DNA from: Coenobita brevimanus
Lineage: Eukaryota > Arthropoda > Malacostraca > Decapoda > Coenobitidae
Length of the DNA stretch: 64,000 bases
Direction of reading: 5' to 3'
Assembly: GCA_032717465.1 (NCBI GenBank)
Contig: CM064657.1
Coordinates: 27,643,466-27,707,465, forward strand
The notes under the pieces were generated by a model, which saw only the letters and a program-made list of their open reading frames with translations, ran no database searches and was not told the origin of the DNA. The position numbers and the translations under genes are program-made. Shown here piece after piece: positions 1-11,090 of the stretch. How positions within the stretch are numbered: the stretch's first letter is position 1; the number at the start of each line of letters is the position of its first letter.

Positions 1-950
1 CGTCAGTTTTCACCCGATTTACTTCAAATTTGATATGTGGCACCTTTGACTAAATATCCTGTTCTGTTTATACGTCAGTACGAAAATGCCTGCCGGGGAC
101 AGGTTTGCTGTGCCTTGGCACCGCGTTTGCTGTGCCCTGGCACCGCTTCTTGTTCTGTTGATAATTCTGTAGAACGTTCCGAAAGAAAAACACGTTTGGC
201 TTCTCCGTATATTTGGTAATATAACGTGGGATGCAGGATAATCAAGTCAAAGGCATTCCTCAATTACCGTAAAAGGTGAGGTCTTGCTTTTCCCGTTGCG
301 ATTTAAGCTCAATATGGACGTGACTCTCGAACGATTGTCTGAGGAGGGGGATATTCAGCAGAGTGTGCGTTGTTTACTCTTTTATACACACGGCTGATGT
401 TAAAAAGGTATTGTAATGTTGACGATAATCCTGACTTTTCCTACTACCGGTGTTGTAATTCTTGTCCAGGAGGTTATTCGATAAAAATAATTTATTTTAT
501 TTCTCTTCTTCCACAGGATATAATATCACAGGTACTAATAAAAACAAATTCTGTTCCCGTTGGCAAACCATCGACATCCGAAATAAGTAACAAGAAGCGA
601 AATGAAGAACAAGAAAATGGTAAATTAAAAACGATATATACGTGTTAATCTAGAAGAACAATACAATAAACGAGGACTATTATGACTATGTCCATCTTAT
701 TTCCTCTAATGTGCACGGTAAAGTTAGAGGCGCGGTTGTCTCTGTTAATTATATCAAGAAGAATGAAAAAAAAAAAGTAAACAAAGTCTTGACTTTCTAC
801 CAACCAAGCAAACACCTACAAATAGCGGTTGACAGGCAACCCCCGATTCCACATTACCCCTTGAGAAGTGTAGGGGCCGAGGCTAGGACAAAGTAGCACC
901 CATTTCAGGGCTGCTGACCAACCCATTACATGACGGAAACACTTAAAGCC
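1..950. other. Anonymous AT-rich DNA, no gene recognised
   Basis: Short open frames occur on both strands, but none has a recognisable domain, codon pattern or splice context. The only local structure is the 22-bp duplication at 104-147, listed separately. Nothing here supports a gene. Confidence 0.5.
104..147. repeat. 22-bp tandem duplication
   Basis: Two adjacent 22-bp units begin with TTTGCTGTGCC and end with TGGCACCGC plus one variable base. They differ at two positions. The origin is probably replication slippage. Confidence 0.8.
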
Positions 951-1025
951 GCCTCTTAGGAACGCGACTCGCACAGCACCTAAACATCATCCGACTGGCT
1001 CTTTAGGCCACTAGGCCTCTTGGCA
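950..1025 (-). mobile_element. Candidate tRNA-derived SINE head (minus strand)
   Basis: On the minus strand, AGGCCTAGTGG (1018-1008) matches the RNA polymerase III A box at all but the first base. A degenerate B-box-like stretch, GTCGCGTTCC, lies near 969-960, giving roughly tRNA-like spacing. A related head with a better A box (TGGCCTAGTGG) is at 6146-6136. No clear tail or target duplication was found, so this is a weak call. Confidence 0.33.
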
Positions 1026-1524
1026 TCTACTGTATAATGGTAATATCGAACCTGGGTATGGTGCATCCTTGACCACCTATAAGCACTATTAACCACTTCA
1101 CTACGAAGTCTTATTTTAGTGTACTCCTGCTTCTTATACACCGTTTTATTCACTTAACGAAAGATAGCTCTCCTTTTGAAGGTATTCCCTTCAGTTTGAA
1201 ACATTCCTCAGCAGAATAAAATCGTCTGGAGACAGGAAGTAGAAATGATAAAAGACGTCCTTCACCTGAACGGGACAAAATGCACAAAGATGCTCTCACA
1301 TTCCCCTTCCGGTAATGAAACCAACATCAAACTACCAGTACCGAGCCAAGAAATACCCTGGAGTAATATTGCAAGTGCTTGAGCGATACTCCCCTCCTCC
1401 TCGATGCCGAGAGAGAGAGCAAGTTCTTCAGAGTCAAAAATCCTGCGAAATAAGGTCTCAAGTGGCAGACAGACCCGCCACTCACCGTCTGGGGGTCTGA
1501 CAGGGAGAGACGCGCCCCCATCAT

Positions 1525-2335
1525 CCCTTCCACTCGACCCTCATCCCTTCTATTCTCCCCTCACCCCTTCCATGCGAACCTAACCCCTCACTCCTTCCAC
1601 AAATCCTCCATCCCTCCTCCCACTACACACCCCTCCCTCCTCCCACTACACACCCCTCCCTCCTCCCACTACACACCCCTCCCTCCTCCCACTACACACC
1701 CCTCCCTCCGACCACAACTCACTCCTCACTTCTCCCACAACTTCCCACAGCTCCCTTCTCCCACAATTTCCCACAGCTCCCTTCTCCCACAACTTCCCAC
1801 AACTCCTTTCTCCAACAACTTCCCACAGCTCCCTTCTACCACAATTCACCCCTCCTTCCAACCACAACTCACTCCGCCCTCCTCCCACACACTCCTCACC
1901 CCTCCCTCCTCCCACAACTCACCCCTCCCTCCTCCCTTACACTCCTCACCCCTCCCTCCTCCCACAACTCACCCCTCCCAACTCCCTTACACTCCTCACC
2001 CCTCCCTCGCACCACATACTATTCATCTGTCCCTCTTCCCACACGCCCCTCCTCCCTCCCTCCTCCCACACAGTCCTCACCCCTCTCTCTCTCATCCACA
2101 CGCTTCACCCCCCCTCCCCTCCACACACTCCTCACCCCTCCCTCCCTCTTCCCGCACACTCCTCACCCCACCCTCTCTCATCCACACACTGCCCTTCCTC
2201 CTCCCACACACTCCTTACTCCGCCCTTCTCACGTAACTCCTCATCCCTGCTTCTCTTCTACCACAAGCCTCTCACCCCACTCGCCTGTCACCTCTCCCTC
2301 GGGCTCCTAACCCCCCCACTTTTTTTTCACCCCTC
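1525..2335. repeat. C/T-rich minisatellite
   Basis: The plus strand is almost G-free and consists of degenerate units such as CACCCCTCCCTCCTCCCAC and CTCCCACAACTTCCCACAG. A run of near-identical ~24-bp units lies around 1618-1704. Minus-strand open frames across it are Gly/Arg/Glu-rich repeat translations, not genes. Confidence 0.85.
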
Positions 2336-3004
2336 TCACGCAACCCTCACCGCTATCTCCCTCCTGCCTCTCACCACCCTTTCTCCATAGCTGTTGCTGG
2401 TGCTGTCGCTTCTGCAATTGCACAACCCTGCTGATGGAGATAGTACTATGATCTGAAAGCAGGATGTGGAGTTCATTCGTTTCAAGCCATATGTATATAG
2501 GCGTGAGCAAAAATTCAGCCCTACCAGTTGAATGGTTTCCGTGATAAATCGATTCAGATAATTCAGGTTTGAGTGGGGTGGGCAAAGAGAATTAAGCAAG
2601 ATAAGCTGGTATGTTGACGGCTGATGGATTCGACATGAAAAACATTTGTCGTGAAGATGGGAGCTGTAGATCAGCCGGTAGCTGTGGTAATAATTTTTAA
2701 TAGAGTAGAATTTGGATGGTGTATGTGGAGGAGTGGGGGAGATGGGCTTGGACTGGGATGGGTAGTGAGGGATGATAAGTGAAGCGCAACTTAAGAAGAT
2801 GGGTGTTGCAGGTAAGTTAAAGATCTGTCCTAAAAATTCAGTGACAGAAAGAGAAAAGAAAAATGTCAGGGAAAGGTAGAGACGACTGAGCAGAACGAGT
2901 TGTATAAATGGTGGGTTGTAGGGCAGGAAGGGGTAGTACTTCCATTGAAGATGGGTCTGATATCACAAGTATGATGGAAAACGTCGGAAAACTATCCTGT
3001 TTAA
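2336..3004. other. Unassigned unique sequence
   Basis: Mixed-composition DNA between the C/T minisatellite and a GAA tract. No open frame has recognisable content and no repeat boundary is visible. Confidence 0.4.
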
Positions 3005-3092
3005 GGAAGAAGAAGAAGAAGAAGAAGAAAAAGAAGAGGAAGAAGAAGAAGAAGAAGAGGAGGAAGAAGAACAAGAAGAAGAAGAAGAAGAA
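3005..3092. repeat. (GAA/GGA)n microsatellite
   Basis: Interrupted GAA and AGG triplets. Lys/Arg-rich (plus) and Phe-rich (minus) open frames here are repeat translations. Confidence 0.9.
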
Positions 3093-3273
3093 CCTGGTAA
3101 GCAAGCTCCAGTCCCACATACAATATATACTGTACTTACAGTTTTGCAACACAGGTAACAAGAGATACTGACAGCAAGTCTACCACAACATGATTCTGGG
3201 ATTTAAATGCCGCAACAAGCGACGTCCATATAATAAAGCACCAACGACTCTGAGTACAAGCAGCAATTATGAT

Positions 3274-3457
<184 letters not shown>

Positions 3458-3458
<1 letters not shown>

Positions 3459-3837
3459 AGCCTCTGTGGTACAGTGGTAGAGTGTGCGTTTCGTACACGG
3501 GTGAACCAGGGTTCGCGCCCCGCCAGGGTAATAAACTTTGGGAGTGTTCACCCGGCCACGTATTGCATTGGCGGACACCATGGGTGCTGTGGTTGAACCA
3601 GTGTCGCCTACTATAAAGTATGCTTGCACCCAGTCGCCTTGCGCGGGCCGATTACACTTGGTTCACAGACTTCACACACATCCAAAGCCACTACAATTAC
3701 ACTAACAAGCACTTCTCACCCTGCATACAATCTCTACTAGACAGCCTAAGCCACTTGGTAGAGATACATTGGCTGTGTCGTCCCGACTTCAGGTCGAGAT
3801 AGGCCGGTCCTGCAGTGGATACTCAAACGGCTGATGA

Positions 3838-3842
<5 letters not shown>
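3458..3842 (+). mobile_element. tRNA-derived SINE, copy 1
   Basis: The head is tRNA-like. The A box TGGTACAGTGG at 3467-3477 fits TRGYNNARNNG fully, and the B box GGTTCGCGCCC is at 3510-3520. The 32-nt spacing is tRNA-like. About 300 bp of non-tRNA body follows and ends in GGCTGATGATGA running into (TA)n. Head, body and tail recur in order in the copy at 4222-4605, which shows this is one repeat family. It has no coding capacity; SINEs are transcribed by RNA polymerase III and moved by a LINE. It is not a working tRNA gene, because the long body is conserved with it. Confidence 0.8.

Positions 3843-3887
<45 letters not shown>
3840..3887. repeat. (TA)n microsatellite
   Basis: A pure TA run between the tail of SINE copy 1 and the foldback element. 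Confidence 0.95.
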
Positions 3888-3889
<2 letters not shown>

Positions 3890-3897
3890 TATTTATA

Positions 3898-4180
3898 CAA
3901 GGTGCCCCGAGAGGAAAGGGTATAACTTTGGGTACTGATGAGGGACTTCTAGCAAATAATGCTATATTAGCATGCGTCCAAATCTCAACCGTTGTGGAAC
4001 TAGATTTATTGATCACCTTGCAGGCAAATTATGAAGGAGACCATTTTCGCCCATACGTTCATCAGTAACTGAAGCTCCATAACGGTTGAGATTTCAAGAA
4101 ATGTTAATATACCATTTATTTGCTTAGAAATTCCTTATCTATCATTTCCCAGTTATGCCCTTTCCTCCCGGGATACCCTG
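3898..4180. mobile_element. Foldback MITE with ~110-bp inverted arms
   Basis: The left end begins CAAGGTGCCCCGAGAGGAAA. The right end, read on the minus strand from 4180, begins CAGGGTATCCCGGGAGGAAA. The match continues inward through AGCAAATAA and ATCTCAACCGTT, so each arm is about 110 bp and the loop about 60 bp. Both ends abut the hexamer TTTATA (3892-3897 and 4181-4186), a plausible target duplication, though it lies in TA-rich DNA. No transposase is encoded. The CAGGGT-type terminus recalls mariner-like elements, but that family assignment is tentative. Confidence 0.75.
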
Positions 4181-4181
4181 T

Positions 4182-4218
<37 letters not shown>
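4181..4218. repeat. (TA)n-(CA)n microsatellite
   Basis: A short compound TA/CA tract between the foldback element and SINE copy 2. Confidence 0.9.
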
Positions 4219-4220
4219 AC

Positions 4221-4605
4221 AGGAGCCTCTGTGGTAGAGTGGCGGACGCGGGTTCGCCTCCCGCCAGAGTTGTAAAAACTCTGGGAAGCGTTCACCGAGC
4301 CACTTGGTTCTTTGGCTGACATAAGGGGTGCTGTGGTTGAACCAGTGTCGCATACTAGTATGCTTGCACCCAGTCGGCTTAAGGCGGGCCGATTACACTT
4401 GGTTCACAGACTACACACACATCCAAAGCCACTAAAACACTACAATCACACTCACAAGCACTTCTCACCCTACATACAGTCTCTACCAGACAGCCTAAGC
4501 CACTGGGTAGAGATACATTGGCTGTATTGTCCCTGCTTCGGTAGGGATAGGCCGGTCCTGCAGTGGACCTCAACGGCTGATGATGATGATGATGATGATG
4601 GTGAT
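4221..4605 (+). mobile_element. tRNA-derived SINE, copy 2
   Basis: Same family as 3458-3842. The A box TGGTAGAGTGG is at 4232-4242 and the B box GGTTCGCCTCC at 4251-4261. Only about 8 nt separate the boxes, so this copy has lost the anticodon-arm region (roughly 24 nt) that copy 1 keeps. The body shares long blocks with copy 1, for example TGCTGTGGTTGAACCAGTGT and GATAGGCCGGTCCTGCAGTG. It ends in GGCTGATGATG repeated as (ATG)n. The head deletion would impair polymerase III transcription. Confidence 0.8.
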
Positions 4606-4625
4606 GACGCAACAATGCAATTAAC

Positions 4626-4629
<4 letters not shown>

Positions 4630-4677
<48 letters not shown>

Positions 4678-4775
4678 GAATGTATGTATGTATGTTAACC
4701 ATCAGTTGCCCTAATAAAACACACACACACACACACGCACCCACACACACCCACACCCACACCCACACACACTTC
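4630..4775. repeat. (CT)n and imperfect (CA)n microsatellites
   Basis: CT run 4630-4673, a short TGTA run, then CACACAC/CCACAC from about 4719 to 4771. The 128- and 147-residue open frames here are repeat translations. Confidence 0.9.
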
Positions 4776-5024
4776 AAAGACAATGCCCGAACTGTAAAAA
4801 AATAGAATGGGAATGAGGCCAAATCGTGAAATTATCATCTTCGTTTCTCATTTCTTCCTTTCTTTCCTACCTCGGCTATTTTCCTGTCATCGAGCTGTTT
4901 ATATTCCATTTGTGGGCAGCGGTTGATCACGTGTCCCGGTCTGATTTACCCGGTTCGTGCAGACATAAATCAGCGCATCTGACAAGGCCTGCACGAGCCC
5001 TGTCACTCACACCACAACGCTACC

Positions 5025-5260
5025 AAGGAAGGGGGTGGCAGGGTATCAAGGGGGTGCAGGGGAGGGCAAGGATATGGAAGGGGACGAAAGGGGATGGATA
5101 AGAAAGGGGGGAACGTAAGGGGTAGGAAAAGAGAGGAAGAATCGGGGCAGGGTATGTTAGGGGGTGAGGGGTGGGATGTGATGGATGTGTTGTGTGCGGA
5201 ATGGTATATATGGGGTTGAGGAGAAATGCGAAAGTGAAGGATGAAGATGTGTGCAGAATG

Positions 5261-5324
<64 letters not shown>

Positions 5325-5790
5325 AATGGGGTCTGTCAGAGACGATGTGTATGTGGGTGGGTGGGGGGAGGAACAGCGTGTAGGGGGATGGGGTGTGTGT
5401 GTGTAAGACGGATTATGTGGAGCAACGAAGAGTGTGTGCGACGAGCTATGTAGGGACTGAAGTGTGCATGGAATGATATGTGTAGAGGAAAATATGACAA
5501 TTTATGTACCGGGCCATGAATGGGAGAGATGGGATGTGCAGAGGAGATAGGGTGTGTGGGCGGAAGCAGACATTACGAGTACTTGGGGAGGTAAGTGAAT
5601 GGGATTATGTGGGTGATGGAGTGTGTATGAAGAAGCAGAAAAATAAGGAAGTGAAGAAGTGTGTGGGGAGAGATGAGGACCTGAGTGGGAAGACAACGTG
5701 ACGGAAAAGGGTGGATGAGGCTATGTGCAGGTGGTGAGAGTGTGGGGAGAGGGAGAAGAACTGATCTGATCTGTGAAAATGGCAATGGGG
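5025..5790. repeat. G/T/A-rich degenerate minisatellite with (GT)n core
   Basis: The plus strand is nearly C-free. A (GT)n run spans 5262-5322. Around it a motif like GTGTGCRGAATGATRTG recurs (about 5191, 5250, 5320 and 5465), suggesting decay from a short tandem unit. No gene is supported. Confidence 0.65.
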
Positions 5791-6382
5791 TTTCCTTTTT
5801 TGTCACAATATCTTTCTTTTACAATGGTCAGAGGCTTTCATTATATACCAATTACATACATTACAACAACAGTAACAGAAACGGTAGCGTCCGGTGTCGT
5901 ATTATCCCATGCGAGGGGTGAGGGTTGAAGGACAAGTTACGTAGTCCAGAACACCTACGGGCGAGTGACGGGTTTAAGTTCCTGGTAATATTACGTGATG
6001 AATAAAAACCTCTAGTCGATAATTTGGCATTCGACCCGATACACACGACATTTTTTTTTTCTTTCTCTTTTCTCTCTCCGACCGGCCCCTTAACCCCTTT
6101 TTTTTTTTCCTCTCTGACTGGCGCCTTAGACAAAACCACTAGGCCACCAGGCGTATGACGGTCTTAGCATTTTTCAGTGTATTTTTCCGGAAACTCTTTA
6201 GAAAATATCCTTCATCCTCTAGAATTTTCCTACTTCTTTTGAAACTTCTGATGAAGTCTTCGACCGTTTTTCTACTCTTAATGAAAACGAAGATTATTTT
6301 ACTAAGTATGCTAGACAATCTTCACTTTTTCTCTTAGTTACTCTGAAAGTTTAATAGCCCGACCCTGTTATATTTCCTTCGA

Positions 6383-6415
<33 letters not shown>

Positions 6416-7080
6416 TTTATAATAAAATCCTTGACTTATTTTCCTTTGTCGATATTTGCAAAAGTTTTTTGGGGCATACGACTAAATTACTGCTTTAGTT
6501 TCTTCTCTAAGTAAAGCATTACCACGTATGTCTTAACAAAGCAGCCTCAAGTAAGATAAAACAAGTGAGAGAATGAGTTATCAGACATGGAGATCAGAGA
6601 ATTTATTTGAAACTTGGCATCGTACGAAAAACAAAGCTTCTGAGGACAAGAGAAACACGATTGCTGGAAGTGGAAGATTGCAAATGCTGGAAGGGCATGT
6701 GAATGTTTCACGACGGTGAGAAATTAAAAAGTTATACAGGGAACCATAAAGAGGACGGTGACAGAACACTTAATATAGCACATATGAACAAGAAGAGGCG
6801 TTCAGAGAGTACAACAGCCGCGTCTATCAATTATTGTTCTAAGGGCCGAACATTTGACTTTGTCTAGTGCTTCTCTTTGTCTTATCTTCATCCTCCAATG
6901 TAACCTTTTAAACAAGCTTATGATAACTGTCTCATCACAATAATCATCACAATATTTTCTACACTTCATCTCTACCCCGGCCTTCTTCCTTTCAACCCGC
7001 CAAGCCACTTCTCCCTTACCTCAGTCACGCCCCAGTCTTGTACCTCTCGTTTCTTCCATCAGAAAACTTGGGTCTTGTTA
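5790..7080. other. Unassigned DNA with (AAT)n and poly-pyrimidine runs
   Basis: Contains T/C runs at about 6050-6110, an (AAT)n tract at about 6387-6415 and the SINE-like head at 6136-6152. No protein-coding signal was recognised. Confidence 0.4.
6117..6152 (-). mobile_element. Candidate tRNA-like SINE head (minus strand)
   Basis: Minus-strand TGGCCTAGTGG (6146-6136) matches the A-box consensus completely and is followed by a GGCGCCAGT block similar to the 950-1025 candidate. Poly-pyrimidine DNA follows where a B box would be expected, so the copy is broken or interrupted. Confidence 0.35.
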
Positions 7081-7205
7081 TCCTAGAGATAGCAAGCTTC
7101 ATAGCATCTCTTTCCTTGTGATTTAGTCTCCACTGTACACCTTAGCATTCTTTTGTTAACTTTAATACTGCACTGTTTGCATTTATAACATAGAGGATAA
7201 CATAT
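7081..7205 (+). repeat. Dispersed repeat family A, copy
   Basis: Shares a TAGCAYCTCTTTCYTWGTGA block and a downstream AGCATTCTTTT block with 10611-10765. The family has no coding capacity. See the separate finding for the full copy list. Confidence 0.6.
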
Positions 7206-7260
7206 TTCATGTAAAACACACTCTGAAGGGGATATTAGGGAGTCTGTAAAGCACACGAGA

Positions 7261-8775
7261 ATACAGCTCTTTGTCCTTCTCCTTCCCGCCACCTCTTCCC
7301 TCTCTTCCTTCTCACCTCCGTAACATGCCGCCTTCCCCAGAACCACACACTCACCCCCTGTGCAGCTGTCGAGGTGTCACGTACTGCCCTCCTCTCACAC
7401 CAATACTTCTCCAGGTTTTTCTCTTCCCCTCCCTTCCTCTCCATGTTCCTACTCCTCTCTTCTCTCCCCTCACGCCAATACTTCTTTCAGTCTTTCTCGT
7501 CCTATCTCTTCATCTATCCGCTTCTACTTCTCACTTCTCTTTTTAGTATTTCTGTTAGTCATTTTTGTCCCCTCTCTTCCTCTCCTTGTTCGTACTTAGC
7601 TCTTCCTTCCCCTGTTTTTCATTCTATGTTGTCCTCTTTTACCTCCTACTTCTTCGTACCATCAGTATTTAGACTAGTTTTCCTCTTCCTCTTAAACCAA
7701 TATTTCTGACAGTTTTTCTTCTGTCCTCCCTTTCCTATTCTCCCACTAATACTTCAGTCTTTTCTCTCTGCTTGTCTTCTGCCCTCTCCTGTTCTCCTCT
7801 TCACCATTACTTACTCCTGTCTTACGTCTCCTTTCTCTTTCTCACCTATTTCTTATTTTTCTCTTCTGCCATCATTACTTCATTAGTCTTTCCTTCCCCC
7901 TTAATCTTCCCCAGATCCTAATTTTCTCCTCCTTCATGACTTTCTCAGTCGTTCTTTTCCGCCCTCTTCCTCTACCTGTTATTAAGTCTTTCCTCTCCCG
8001 TGAACGCACCTTCCTTTCAGTCCTAACTCTCTTTTATCTTCCTCTCTTTATTACATTTTATTTCCTCACTCACTAATATCTTTTATTTTCATATTCCTGT
8101 CTCTTTTCTGCACTATCTTACTCCACGCTTTTCTCTGTCAGTCTCTTTCTTTCTTTTCTTCTCCTCCCTCCCCTCTCTTTCTCTTCATCAAAAAGATCTT
8201 CCTCTCGGTCCTGCTCATTCTTTCCTATCCTGCTTTACTTTTTCCTCACTTCTTTCCTAAGACCAGTATTTTTTTCAGTCTTTTCCAATCCTATTTCTTT
8301 TCTTCTAAGCCGGTACTTACTTCTCTCTCCAGTGAACACATCTTCCTCTTAGTATTTCTCACACCTTTCTGTCTTTCTCTCCTTTGTCTCACTTTAGCCT
8401 CCCTATCAATTCCCACATTGATATTAATCCTTCCCATACCCTTTCTTCCTTATCACTTCCTATTTTTTCTGTCATGAACTCACCTAAATTTTTTTCATAC
8501 TGCTTTCTCTTCCACCCTTCATACTTATTCCTCTTCATTCTCTCATTTATTCCGTCTTCATTTCCTTTCTTCTTTTTTTTTTTCTTCCTGTATGCATCAG
8601 TCCCATCTTTCACTCTTCCTCATCCTTCTACCCCTGCTTCATTCACCAGTTTCTTCTCTTTCCTGGTCTCTCTTCCTCCCCATTTTTAATAGTTTCTTTT
8701 TCTCTTGTTCTTCTCACACCCCATTTCTTTCTCGAAGTCTTTCTTTTACACATTTTCTTTTACACTACTTTGCCC
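7261..8775. repeat. Pyrimidine-rich low-complexity block
   Basis: About 1.5 kb of T/C-rich plus strand with recurring CTTCCTCT, TTTCAGTCTT and CCAATACTTCT motifs, probably an eroded minisatellite. Open frames are Ser/Phe/Leu/Pro-rich in all plus frames, as expected from composition alone. Confidence 0.75.
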
Positions 8776-9400
8776 CTCGATGACAACACAATGAGCTAAA
8801 TCAGCAGTAATGAACCAGCTCACCCACATTTTCCATTACAGCAACCTACAATTATCCTTTATTTCCAAGCCCCATTACACCCACTAATCACAGTAATACT
8901 CCCACCTTTAAAGTACAGAGAAAAGAAACTCGTACCACACTCGAATAACATTATGAAAAATGGATAAAATAATGCACCTGTAAATCACTCCCACACACCT
9001 GCTTTGTTTCTTACAGTAATGTAACCTCTTCAACCGGAGCTAAGTACTGTGCTACATAAACCTGCACTGGACCATCACTCCTACAGGCAAACTGCTAGAT
9101 AGTTTTATTTAACAAAGGACAGACCTCTGTACTCAAGTTCACAAAGTCATTAAACTGAATAAAATCGTGCAGCGGTGACAATAATAAAATATAAAGTAAG
9201 TAATTGGATTTAAATGGTTAACTCCTCCACTGTTATGGCGTATTACATATATTAGTGTACTCCAGCTGCTTCATGGGACTTGAAAATGAGGGATAAATAA
9301 TTATAACCTTAATTAATCCCTTTACTATTACAAGACCTTCTCATGTTGAAAAAAAAAAACATCTAGTGGTGGTCAGAACAACTAAAGCTGGCGTCACCGA
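8776..9400. other. Unassigned DNA with one family-B repeat copy
   Basis: Contains TTAACTCCTCCACTGTTAT followed by TTAGTGTACTCCAGCTGCTT (about 9218-9275), which resembles 1090-1130 and 61543-61590. No gene is seen. Confidence 0.4.
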
Positions 9401-9410
9401 TTGGAGGTTG

Positions 9411-9690
9411 TTGTTGTTGTTGTTTAACCCAGGTCTGTCCGGCCAAGCAGACCCCTCGACCACAGGTAAGCAACTGCTTCTGTGGTGCCGTCCTACAGGT
9501 ACAGTACTGTGCATACACTATGTAGGAAACTTGCGCTCCCTTTTGGCAGACAACTCCTCGCCAAGGTCCCTTCTCACTGCAATGTGCAAGCAAATATGAA
9601 GAGGTCTGTCTCTTTGGTGGACGCCGCAGCTGCTTCGCTCCATTAAGAGTACACAGCGCCACCATGTGTAGGCTCCTCGCCAGTGCCTTA
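9411..9690 (-). mobile_element. Candidate (AAC)n-tailed retroelement, minus strand
   Basis: On the minus strand a ~270-bp GC-richer segment ends CCTGGGTTAAACAACAACAAC, a typical SINE/LINE-type 3' microsatellite tail. No A or B box was identified and there is no second copy in the window, so this rests on the tail and the composition change only. Confidence 0.3.
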
Positions 9691-10380
9691 AGGGGTTAGA
9701 AAAGAGATACGGCATTTCATCTAAACATTTTAATACAAGGACGGGAGGAATTCTTTTGCGTTTGCTGCTGGCTACCGCTGACATTGCTCGCACGTATACT
9801 CCTAGGTCGTTTCACATGATGGCAGCGTTGTGTGTGTCGCTGTCTTGAACCATTTCATTTCATTTCTCAATTTCGGAGGACTTCACGCAGGACCCCGTGC
9901 TTGGTTTGCATCTGACTTCCATACTCGTACCTGTGACTCTCCTCCAGCAGTCACTCCTCTTTCTCCCAACATTTCCAAATCATCTTAACCTATCGGGTCG
10001 AATCACTTCTATAATAGCTCTTATGACAAATTTGTCTTGTAACACACTCCTCTCTCAGCTCCGTCTCTCAGTGATGTCCTACTTATCCATCTCAACATTC
10101 TCATTTCTATACTACAGCTAGACAGTTCTATTCAACTTAGTTCTTCCCTTCTTCAAACGATTAAACAGAATCCCTAATAACCCTTTTAGGACAAGGATGT
10201 CTTCGAAAAAAATTACCCTTGCTATCAATACTTACCTTTATTTGCCATTGGAGTGGCTTCTGTTTCTTTTGAGGTTAAATTCCTGTGCAGGTTTCCAGCA
10301 GAGAAGCAACACCGACCAGAAGTAACATAAACCTGTGGCTGACTTCTGCATTCCTAGCACCCCAGCCTCCCCCCCCTCCC

Positions 10381-10415
<35 letters not shown>

Positions 10416-10604
10416 CTAGCATATTAGAGGCAAATGCAGATGCTGAACTTAAACGCTAGATACTGAATACCGGACCTTGTAACTCTGATACTGGTGTGGA
10501 GGGGGTAATGGGAGGACACAAGAATTACAAGTCGTACCGGAACTAACTAGGATGAAGCACTTGCAATTCCACTCCTAAACTGAAGTAAGAGCTGTATTTT
10601 AATG

Positions 10605-10765
10605 GGATAGGAGACCTCGTAGCACCTCTTTCTTAGTGATTTAGTTTTAGATCACACCTAAGCATTCTTTTATCATAGTAAATAGCAACATAATTTGCAT
10701 CAACAACTAACAAGATTGTACTGAACATAAGATCATAAAAGCATAATAGGATAACTGCAGTAGGC
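10605..10765 (+). repeat. Dispersed repeat family A, copy
   Basis: Carries CTCGTAGCACCTCTTTCTTA followed by GTGATTTAG and AAGCATTCTTTT, the same blocks and order as 7081-7205. Confidence 0.6.
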
Positions 10766-11000
10766 CGGTTGGCTCATGCTAGGCAGCTCCTGGAAGAGTA
10801 ACTGAACTATTCGAATGTGATAAGGATAGTGTAAAGTGCGCAATAAACCTCCAAGGGAAAGGTGTTATGAAATCACCAATGTCAACATACAGGAGAATAC
10901 TTATGTAATGTGGACAATAAATCGCTGAGGAAGGGTTGTAACGAAACCTCCAATGCTATTTACACACATCGTCCTGATCACTGTATGGGGTAGGATTCAT

Positions 11001-11090
11001 CTTTGGGTCGTAATCTCGTTGGCACAAACTCTTCGTGGTACCCCTTCCTTTGTGATTTACTTTGCGTTTGACACAGTAACATTTTCTTCC
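11001..11090 (+). repeat. Dispersed repeat family A, copy
   Basis: Contains TAATCTCGTTGGCA followed by CCCTTCCTTTGTGATTTAC, a diverged form of the family core. Confidence 0.5.

Noticed and set aside
3460..3530. tRNA gene at 3.46 kb
   Set aside because: A and B boxes are good, but the head is joined to a body and tail that recur in a second copy, so it is a SINE.
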